A stretch of 64,000 nt of DNA from Dendrobium chrysotoxum. Lineage: Eukaryota > Streptophyta > Magnoliopsida > Asparagales > Orchidaceae. The stretch lies in contig CM034312.1 in the NCBI GenBank assembly GCA_019925795.1, forward strand, positions 86,803,528 to 86,867,527, given 5' to 3'. Position numbers and translations under genes: made by a program. Below the pieces are notes generated by a model. The model ran no database searches. It had not been told where the DNA came from and saw only the letters and a list, made by a program, of their open reading frames with translations. This document shows, one piece after another, positions 1 to 8,900 of the stretch (within the stretch, counting starts at the first letter, position 1; every line of letters begins with the position of its first letter).

Positions 1-715
1 CTTTTATAGGGCTTCAGTTAAGGTAAATGTAAACTAAATAAAACTTTTTATAATTTTTATCTCTAATGAAAACAAATTATCTTGAAACCCTAAATCTAGT
101 TTATGCTTCAAGGCTGAATTATTGGTTAGGGTTTCATGTGGGGAAGAAGAAGAGAAAGATAATGAATGAAGATTGAGGTATCACAAAATAAGAAAAGAGT
201 ATTCAAGATATGAAAATTCTAATTGATGAAATTAGGTATTTATGGAAAAGAATAAATACATTCATCTGGAATTTTATGTATCTAAAGTTAATTTTGAAAC
301 ATTTTGAAGTATGGCTTAAATTAGTAAATAAATTAGATTATTAGGTAAAATTAAAGCTGTAAAAAATTTAACATGTAGTTAAATATTAATGATGTAATAT
401 GAATATTATTTTGTTGAAATGAGTATGATTTATATTATCAATTAATAATATTTTTTTTTGACATTTGAGCTATTAAGACAAACTCACACACACATACGCA
501 AGCTTCTAATCCAAGACCTCTTTGTTAGTAGCCAAAGCCCGCAACCAACTTACCAAAGTAAGTTGCGTTATTAAATAACAACTTATTATATGCTAAGGAT
601 TTGAAGGTACAAAGATCATAATCTTTATTTTAAGTGAAGGTTCGACGAAATAGCATTACACACACAAGTTATCAAAAAATATTTTGATTGGATATGAATC
701 CCGATACATATTTAA
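1..715. other. AT-rich intergenic DNA, nothing recognised
   Basis: No open reading frame of note and no family signature was seen on either strand. The sequence is AT-rich with short A and T runs, as is usual for plant intergenic DNA. Confidence 0.5.
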
Positions 716-1150
716 ATTATAAATTTTCAAAATTGAATTCAGGCTCAGCTTAACTCCAATCTCAACAAATTTATAGTCAAATTAAACTTATTAGTCAAAC
801 CCAACAACATCAAAAGTGATCTAATATGAGTCCAAATGAATCCAAATCAAACACTTAAAGCATAAGTGAGACTTTCATGACATTAATTGGATATTAAATA
901 ATCTATAAATCAAGCATACTTATAATCAAATGATCTTACACTCGTTGGATTAATTATACTCAGAAATTTGATTTGATTTTAAATATTTTGAGATCATTTG
1001 GTCATCCAATTAATATTAAGAAATTTTAACTATGTTTCAAGTGCTTACTTTGAGCTCATTCAGACTCAAATTGAATTACTTTTGATTTATTTGGGTTTAA
1101 CTGTTGAGTCGTTCGGTTCGACTATAAATTTTTTAAAATTAAATTCAAGT
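716..1150. repeat. Imperfect foldback (inverted repeat), MITE-like
   Basis: The stretch from about 716 to 940 reads like the reverse complement of about 960 to 1150. Matching landmarks are AAATTTATAGTC, AAACCCA, ATCAAAAGT, GAGTC, ATTAATTGGAT and AAATGATCT, in the same order in both arms when the second is reverse-complemented. The arms are diverged, with short indels. A non-autonomous DNA transposon (MITE) is the likeliest source, but no target duplication was identified. Confidence 0.5.
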
Positions 1151-1193
1151 TAAAAAAACATTAAATTAAATATGCATTGAGAATCGTATAGGA

Positions 1194-1195
<2 letters not shown>

Positions 1196-1229
<34 letters not shown>
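1196..1229. repeat. (AT)n microsatellite
   Basis: An uninterrupted run of about 17 TA/AT dinucleotides lies in the intergenic DNA just before the Tat retrotransposon. Confidence 0.9.
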
Positions 1230-1230
<1 letters not shown>

Positions 1231-1520
1231 TCTATAAGTAGATCCTTTTGGGTTTTGGCTAAGCCTCTTGACACTGAATCAGCTACAAAATACCAAACAC
1301 TTCACAGATATACAAGCCAATAGAAATGTTGCTATGGGTCCCATCGAATCTCATGTTTGCTGTTTTAGTCGAGTTTAACGTTTTCGGACCGGTCAATCAC
1401 ACAGCTACGACAAACATTTACTATTAAAATTTAAAACTATAGAATAAATATTTATGTGCGCATCTAAGAAAAATAATAATATAATAATTAGTAAATTAAA
1501 TAAATATTAAAATATATCAT

Positions 1521-2566
1521 TGTTGCGGACTCAAATATACGCGGCGATAGATTTTAATTTTCCGTCTCAACGTTGTACGTATATCCAGCACACAAACAGA
1601 ATTGAGAAAGTAACACCAGAATTTTTACGTGGAAAACCCTGGAAAGGGAAAAAACCACGGGGCCACGCCCAGTTGAAATGATTCCACTAGAACTTGAGCA
1701 GATTACAGGGGACTGACTCGCTTTCAAGGGCGATCAGATTACAATGAGTATCCGTCACAAGGACAAGCTGAGTTCCGACGTCACTCGGAATGTCGAACAG
1801 AATTCTGGCGTCACTTTGAAAGAAACCCGGCGTCACTCGGGCGTCGGGTAGAATTCCGGCGTCGGGCAGAATTCCGACGCTGCTCCCGTGTAAAGCAGAG
1901 CTCCGGCGTCCCTCGGGCGCCTGGTGGTGCTTCGGTGGAGTTCCGGCGGTGTTCCGGCGGAGTTCCGGCGGTGTTTCGACGGAGTTCCGGCGGTGGTCGA
2001 GGAGGAGCTGTTCCCTCCTAGGCTTCTCTTCTTTTCTTCTTCTCTTCTTCTCTTCTTCTCTTCTTGGCTTGGGTCCCCTCTTAGGAGAAATGAGAGGCTA
2101 TTTATAGTTTTTCTGGAGTGGCATAGCCCGTAAATATGTGAGGGATCAAGGGCAAATAAGGAGTGATCCGGACGAACGGTCGATATTGAATCCCTTGATC
2201 GTGAGCCGTTTATCAAGAATTTGAAGGTCTTAATGATATCAGAATTCTGCGATCTTGGGCTCGTTGGATTCGTCTCGTCGAGCCGCTCGATTCGAGTATA
2301 AGCTCGTCAAAATCGGAGACCGTTTGGTAACTCAAATTGCTGTTTGATGCTTCCAACAGCACTTCGGGCACTTGATTTGGACTCGTTTGGGCTCGGATTG
2401 AGTCGAATTTGGTGTTGTTGGATTCGTATTTCCGAGACGCTCAGTTCGACTGTAAGCTTGCTGAAATCGGAGTTTAAATAGTCTCCGAATTAATTTTTGA
2501 AGTTTCCAATTTGAGTTTTTCCTCGAGATTCGTGCCCGATCAAGATGATTTTTTGGCGATATATCA
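1521..2566 (-). repeat. 3' LTR of the Tat element
   Basis: It is 1046 bp, starts TGTTGCGGAC on the + strand and ends GATATATCA. It contains GC-rich sequence with repeated TTCCGGCGG motifs, a CTT-rich run near 2030-2075 and a TATA-like TATTTATA (2099-2106, read on the - strand). Reading frames inside it (for example 1833-2216) are not taken as genes. Confidence 0.95.
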
Positions 2567-2585
2567 GTTGCCCCCCTATTTTTGG
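2567..2585 (-). other. Polypurine tract next to the Tat 3' LTR
   Basis: On the - strand AAAAATAGGGGGGCAAC directly precedes the 3' LTR. This is the plus-strand priming purine tract expected at that place. Confidence 0.75.
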
Positions 2586-2839
2586 ACGTCGAAGCTCCAC
2601 GAGTCCAAAAATACTTGTTCCGGCTTTTCACTTTGGCAAAATTGCAAAAATTTGCGTTCCAAAAATTACACGTTTACTCGAACTTGATTATAGAGGCCCC
2701 GTTGAGCTCCGAAAGTGTCAAAATTGAGTCCGGAACGTTGAAAAACGTGTCCGGGGACCCCAAAAACGTCGAATTTGGACCGTCCGGGCCCGAAATTGGA
2801 TCTCGGGAACGGGTAGGCGGCCGTACCGGCCGGACCGGC

Positions 2840-3080
2840 CGGCCGCCGCCGCCGCCGCCGCCGGCGGCGCAGAACCGCGCCGGAGCGCGCTCGGCCCGCG
2901 CTGGGCTCGCCCGCGGCCCGCGCTGGGCCTGCCCGCGGCCCGCGCTGGGCCCGCCCGCGGCCCGCGCTGGGCCCGCCCGCGGCCCGCGCTGGGCCCGCCC
3001 GCGGCCTGCTCGCGGCCCGCCTGGGGCCCGCCCGCGGCCCGCCTTGGCCCGCGCCTGGCCCGCGCCTGGCGCCTGCTGGC
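2840..3080 (+). repeat. GC-rich 22-bp minisatellite inside the Tat element
   Basis: From about 2900 the unit GCTGGGCCCGCCCGCGGCCCGC recurs at 22-bp steps (2900, 2922, 2944, 2966, 2988) and then decays into shorter CCCGCGGCCCGC and CCCGCGCCTGG pieces up to about 3075. The preceding 2818-2880 is also CG-rich, with CCG triplets. It lies between the polypurine tract and the antisense-gene promoter. Long open frames on both strands here result from the lack of AT and are not counted as genes. Confidence 0.85.
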
Positions 3081-3275
3081 CGCGCCCCTTGGCTGGGCGG
3101 TTTGGCCGGCGGTTTGGGGAACCGCCGGCCGGTTTCAATATAATATTATTATATATTTTTTTTTTTTTAATTTGGGCCCGAAAAATTCCGAAAAAATCCC
3201 AAAAAATTCCGAAAAATTTGAAAAATTTCAGGGAATTTAATAGAATTTTGGAATCCTCCCCCCCTTAAGGAAAAC

Positions 3276-3283
3276 TATAAATA
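3276..3283 (+). promoter_or_regulatory. Candidate TATA box of the Tat antisense gene
   Basis: CTATAAATAG lies 281 bp before the ATG at 3557, after a pyrimidine-rich stretch. A start site about 30 bp downstream would give a leader of about 245 nt. It suggests the antisense gene has a promoter of its own inside the element. Confidence 0.55.
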
Positions 3284-3339
3284 GACCCCCCAAGGCTTAG
3301 TAGAAACTCGCCCCTTCTTCCCTTCTTCCTCTGGCTTTC

Positions 3340-3545
3340 TAGCTTTTGGCATTCTGAGGCTTTCCGCCATTTTTTAAGTAGGTGACTTTCCCTACTTGAC
3401 TTGGCGCCCCTCTTTTTGTGCAGAAGTTAGTGGCTTTCTCCCTTTCTCCCCTCGTTCTTCCTCCCTTTTTCTTCCTACTTTGGAGGCTTTCCGCAGTCTT
3501 TCGTAGGTGACTTTCCCTACTTAGAACTGCGCCCCTCTTTAGTAA
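3340..3545 (+). repeat. Direct repeat in the leader of the Tat antisense gene
   Basis: GAGGCTTTCCGC, then GTAGGTGACTTTCCCTACTT, then GCGCCCCTCTTT occurs twice (about 3356-3417 and 3484-3540). Each copy holds the small inverted pair GTAGG / CCTAC. The repeat falls in the predicted 5' leader of the antisense gene. Confidence 0.75.
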
Positions 3546-3556
3546 AGGGAGCAAAA

Positions 3557-5235
3557 ATGGGTGACCCTGTCTCCTCTAAAATTCCTTCAGAAGATCGTCC
3601 TGCGCAACGGTCTGAAGTTCCAAAGAGGGTCCAGAAGGCGCCGAAGGCTGACGATGTGATTTCCACCGTCACTGAGGATTCCTTCATCTCATTTAGGAAA
3701 AAGTTTCATTTTTCTAATGATTTGGTGATGAAGGTGCCGGCCAGAACTGATCGTGCTTGCTTTCCTCCCCCTGGATATGTGACGGTGTATGAATTTAGCC
3801 TGCGAGCGGGACTACGATTTCCTCCTTCCTCCGAACTGATCGACATTCTGACGCTTTGTGGGGTATGCTTGTCTCAATTTTCCTACAGAGCAATGTCGAT
3901 TGTGATGGGCCTGATCGTGCTTTTCAGAGACCGTGGAGTGGTACTTTCCTCAGAGTGCCTTTCCCGGATGGGGCGTCTCTTTAGCGATGCGCAGGGACGT
4001 GTTTCCTTCAGGTCCAAGTGGTTGGATATCCGCACCCGAGACCCCTCGAAAGGTTGGATCAGCAACTTCTTTTATGTGCAGAATGATTGGGGCCTTCAGG
4101 AGAAGTGGGGGAAGTTGAAAGAGCTACCTGTCCCTCTTCACATTGGAGCAGAAGATTTGCTGAGGATACTCAAACTCCCTGATCTGGATGCTCTACACTA
4201 CGAGGTGCGTTACTTGAGTAGATATGTAGATGAGGAGTACTTGTTCAAGGTTGGGCTATCTACTCAAGCAGGGAGATCACATGCTCAAATGTTGAAGAAG
4301 TCTGCTAGAGTTCCAGAAGTGGTTCCCCAAAAGAACCACTCCAAGCGTCCAGGGAGCGAGGAAGGTTTGCAGGCATTGAGGAAGAAAAGGGCAGGTGAAG
4401 TTTTGACAGTTGTTAGCAGAGGTCCCCGAGCTTCTCCATCCAAGACATATATTCCAGAGGATGTGTTAAACCATCAGTGCATCGGCCGTCGACGGGCTGA
4501 GGAGTTGGTGAGTTCTCCTTCACTTCTTCTCCTTCTTTACATTTCTTAAGGAATATATTTCTGATATTTTTCTTGTCTCAGTATTCTGATTTCAAGCTTG
4601 AGATGACCAAGGCTCTGAACGATTGGAACAAAGAGTTTGTGAAGGTTAAATACCTTCAGGGAGAGTACAAGAAGAAATATGACAGTAAAGTGAAGGAGAT
4701 GAAGGTGGTGGAGGATCAGCTCGAGGGGTGCAGAACTAAGTTGGCGAACAAGATCACTTCAGTCTCTTCTCAGAATGAACGAATGGATCGTCTGCATATA
4801 GAGTTGGTGGAGGCACAAGCGACGATCAAGCAGCAGGAAAAGGCTCAGCAAGTCCTTGAGGCTGAGAATGAGAGGCTTCAGAGTGTACTGTCTGAGAAGG
4901 AGGCCCAGCAGTTGCCGTCAGCAGTTATTGAGGAGTTCAAAAAATCTTATGCTTTCAAGATCATTATTGAGGACCACATTCAGGAGGCTCGCAGTCATAT
5001 TTATGACGTGGAGGTGAAGGCCTTGGAGGCAGAGTGCGCAGAGGATGGCTTTATCAGAGGCTTCATGAAGGGTGTTCGGACAGTACATCGCAAGACTGGA
5101 GCAGAGATTGAGGGACTGACTCCCAGCCAGGCTTCTAGTGATGCTTCTTCGGACTCTGGTGGTGAAGAGCTGGAGAGTGAGTTACAGCGAGCTTTTGCCT
5201 TGGAGGAGGACGAGGATGATGTTGAGATTCTATAG
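3557..5235 (+). CDS. Spliced antisense ORF of the Tat element (gypsy-type 'transposase_28'-like, coiled coil)
   Basis: Two open segments join across a 74-bp GT-AG intron (4508-4581): exon 1 3557-4507 (317 codons, phase 0) and exon 2 4582-5235. The product is 534 aa. Exon 2 has no ATG at its start and opens in the frame left by exon 1, and the intron is T-rich with a CTCAG acceptor; without splicing exon 1 ends 13 codons later. Residues about 60-230 (FPPPGYVTVYEF..., then a GLRFPPSSELIDIL segment) recall the plant family annotated as putative gypsy-type transposon protein (PF04195), from memory. Exon 2 is a long heptad-rich coiled coil with an acidic C terminus. Function is unknown; such extra ORFs are known in Tat elements. 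It runs opposite to Gag-Pol, ends 706 bp from it, and has a TATA box at 3276. Confidence 0.82.
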
Positions 5236-5453
5236 GATGTTTTGTATCACTTTGATTCCTTTCTAGTGATTGTATGTATGCTCGTTGTTGATGTTTCTAT
5301 CTGGTGTACTTGATGTTCAGTGATATATAAAGATGTTGTTGATGTTCTTTTCTCACATGCAAATGAAATTTACTTAGTTTTATTTCAATTTGGACTTTAG
5401 TGAGCTCTCTTTTGACTTGAACAAATGTGAGGCATTCTTTTTCTTTAAAGATT

Positions 5454-5700
5454 TTGACCTATCCAGGGTTATTAGTGAAAGCATTTGCTCGATTTCCTTA
5501 ACCTGTCCGGAAAAAGGTCAGATCAACTCCCTTTGGGATTGATCATCAAATGATTTTGATATTCAAGATATCCTCCTAGGATACTTGACCTATCCGAGGT
5601 TGTTAGTCAAAGCATTTGCTTGATGACATTAACCTGTGTGGAAGAGGTCGGATCAAATCCCCCTGGGATTGATCATTCAATGATTGAGATACAATATAGA
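5454..5700. repeat. 131-bp tandem duplication in the spacer between the convergent Tat genes
   Basis: TTGACCTATCC, AAAGCATTTGCT, TTAACCTGT and GGGATTGATCAT recur in the same order about 131 bp apart (first copy from about 5454, second from about 5585). The whole spacer 5236-5941 has no coding frame and must contain the 3' ends of both transcripts. Confidence 0.75.
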
Positions 5701-5941
5701 TTGTGTACTTCTCGAATCACAGAAAAAGAGCTTGGAGAGAAGAAACAATAGCACGACAAAGTGAATATCATATTGCTCTGTAATATGAGATAACAGTTCC
5801 CTAGAATAACTTAGGGATACAAGAAAGAAGTTCTTCTATAACCAACACATAAGGGATGTACGAAAAACTTTATAATACGACTACAGGAGAAGATAAAATA
5901 TAAGACAAACATAACATATAGACTGATAGCAGTATCAACTC

Positions 5942-8900
5942 CTACTGGTAATATTTGCGAAGATTGCCCACGTTCCAAGTTCGAGGAAGCATTTTTCCGC
6001 CAGCATCCTTCAGTTTGAAGGTTCCAGGCTTGACCATAGCCGCTACCAAATAAGGACCCTCCCAGAGAGGGGAGAGCTTATTTCGCTGAGGGCCTTTTCC
6101 GGCGGCTTCAATGCTTCGTAGTACTAAGTCCCCAATAGTGATAGGGCGAGGTTTCACCCTTCGATTGTAGTGACGGGCAACTCTTTGGTGGTATGCCGCG
6201 GTTCTGAGTGAGGCTTCATCTCTTACTTCTGGGAGGAGATCCAAATTTGCTCTAAGCTTCTCCTCGTTAGTTTTGAAGTCGAAAGTCTGAACTCTGTGGC
6301 TAGGAACTCCGATATCAACCGGTATGACTGCTTCTGTACCAAAGCAAAGGTTATATGGGGTTTCCCCTGTAGGAGTTCTGGTGGTGGTCCGATAAGCCCA
6401 GAGGACATTGGGGAGTTCTTCGGCCCATTGCCCCCCAGCCTTCCCTAGGCGTGTCTTCAGCCCTTTCAGGATTGTTCGATTTGTGACCTCTGTTTGCCCA
6501 TTAGTTTGAGGATGGGCAACAGCTGTGTGAATGAGCTGAATATGAAAATCCCTACAAAAAGATGTAAAGATTTTCCCAGTGAACTGTGTCCCGTTATCAG
6601 TGATGATTTTTGCGGGAATGCCAAAGCGACATATTATGTTCTTCCATAAGAATTGCTTGGCATTTGCTTCAGTAATCTTCGCCAAAGGTTCCGCCTCTAC
6701 CCATTTGGTGAAGTAATCTACAGCCAAAATAATGAATTTTCGCTGTCCAGTTGCTATAGGAAAAGGTCCCATTATATCAATTCCCCATTGGGCAAAAGGC
6801 CAGGGGCCTTGAAGAGATGCAAGCTCCAGAGCGGGTGTATGAGTGAGGTTAGAATGCAGTTGACAGTTTTCGCACTTTCGTGTGAATTCAAGTGCATCCT
6901 GTTTCATTGTAGGCCAATAGAATCCCTGTCTCATGATCTTGTAAGCTAACGCTCTTCCTCCCAGATGTTCTCCACATACTCCTGAATGCACTTCTCGAAG
7001 CGCGTAATCGGCTTCTGATGGTGGGAGACACTTGAGGTAGGGCCCAATGAAGGAGCGCTTATACAACTCGTTGCTGATAATAGTGAAATTTGCAGCTTGT
7101 CTCCGAAGTCGTATTGCAGCTATAGGATCTTCAGGTAGCACTCCATCTTTTAGAAAAGACAAGATGGGTTCGATCCAAGACATCTCTCTTGGCTCGTCAA
7201 TTGACTGTATGACCCATGGACCCTGAATGCTTGGAAAGTGGATTTCCTCGATACATCTTCTCTTGTAGATATCCCCCGTTGTTGATGTAGCAAGTTTAGA
7301 AAGAGCGTCTGCTCTCGCATTTTGCTCTCGGAGGATATGTATGATTTGATGTTCCCCTATACGGGCTAAGAGTAGCTTCACAATGCTACAATATTGAGCC
7401 AATTGTGGGTTGTGAATATCAAAATCCCCCTCCACCTGAGAGGCGACTAGTTGGGAATCAGTGTGGGCTATTAGGTTCTGGACTTCACAGTCGATGGCTA
7501 GTCTCAACCCAGCAATAAGGGCCTCGTATTCTGCTACGTTGTTGGTTGCTGGGAACTTGAGTCGAAGCCCGTACTCAAGAGTAACCTTCTGTGGAGAGAT
7601 TAGTAAAATTCCAGCCCCAGCCCCAGAACTCCCTGAAGCTCCATCGACGTACAACATCCAGAATGGAGAAGAAGGTGAAGCACTTGGTTGTACATCAGAT
7701 GCTGGAACAGTGCATTCAACTACAAAATCTGCTAGTGCTTGAGATTTAATATCAGGTCTAGGCAAGTAGTGGATATCAAATTCTCCCAGTTCTACAGACC
7801 ACTTGACAAGCCTGCCTGATGCTTCTGGCTTCTGCAGAATGCTTTTTAGCGGCAGATTCGTGTAAACTCCAATTGAGTGAGCTTGAAAGTAAGGGCGTAG
7901 TTTTCTGGCGGAGTAAACTAACGCCAATGCTGTCTTATCTGCCAAAGGATAACGTCCCTCTACTTCAGATAAAATCTTACTAACATAGTAGATAGGACGT
8001 TGTATAGCATTTTCTTCTCGGACCAGAACTGAACTAATGGCTTGGATAGATACAGCCATATACAAATACAATCTCTCTCCTGGTATTGGTTTAGAAAGTA
8101 GTGGCGGGGATGCCAAATACTTTCGCAACTGTTCGAAGGCTTCTTGACATTCATCTGTCCATTGAAACCCGGAGCTACGAGCACCTCTAAGTATCTTGAA
8201 GAAGGGCAGATATTTGTCTCCTGAACGTGCCAGGAAACGAGATAGTGCCGCAATTCTCCCATTCAGCCTTTGGACCTCCTTGATGTTCTTTGGCGGCACC
8301 ATGTCCCTTAGTGCCTTGATCTTCTCTGGATTGGCTTCGATTCCTCTATGGGTTACCATAAACCCTAAAAACTTTCCAGAAGCGACTCCAAAAGCACATT
8401 TAGCGGGGTTGAGTCGCATATTGTAATGCCTTAACAAGTGGAAACATTGTTTCAGGTCAGAGATATGTTGGGTTTTTTCCAGACTTTTTACCAACATATC
8501 GTCTACGTACACCTCCATTGTACGTCCAATAAGGCTTTTGAAAACCTTATTCATGAGGCGCTGATAAGTTGCTCCAGCATTTTTGAGCCCGAAGGGCATC
8601 ACCCGGTAGCAGTACAATCCTTTGTCTGTTTGAAAAGCTGTTGCTTCTTCATCAGCAGGATTCATCTTTATTTGATTGTAACCGGAGTATGCATCCATAA
8701 AGCTTAACATCTGATGACCGGAAGTGGTATCAACTAACTGGTCAATGCGAGGGAGCGGAAAACTATCTTTTGGGCAAGCTTTATTGAGATCAGTGTAATC
8801 TATACACATTCTCCAGGCTCCACTCCCCTTCCGTACCATGACGACATTTGCTAACCAAGTAGGATAGTGCACCTCTCGTATGAATCCGGCTTCTAAAAGT

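Noticed and set aside
1833..2216. 127-codon frame in the LTR, repeated at 11753-12136
   Set aside because: It lies entirely within the LTR, is low in complexity and recurs only because the LTR is duplicated.
2582..3268. 228-codon frame over the GC-rich block of the Tat element, with a 154-codon frame opposite
   Set aside because: Both are low-complexity A/R/P/G runs caused by the 22-bp GC minisatellite; stop codons are rare in such sequence on every frame.
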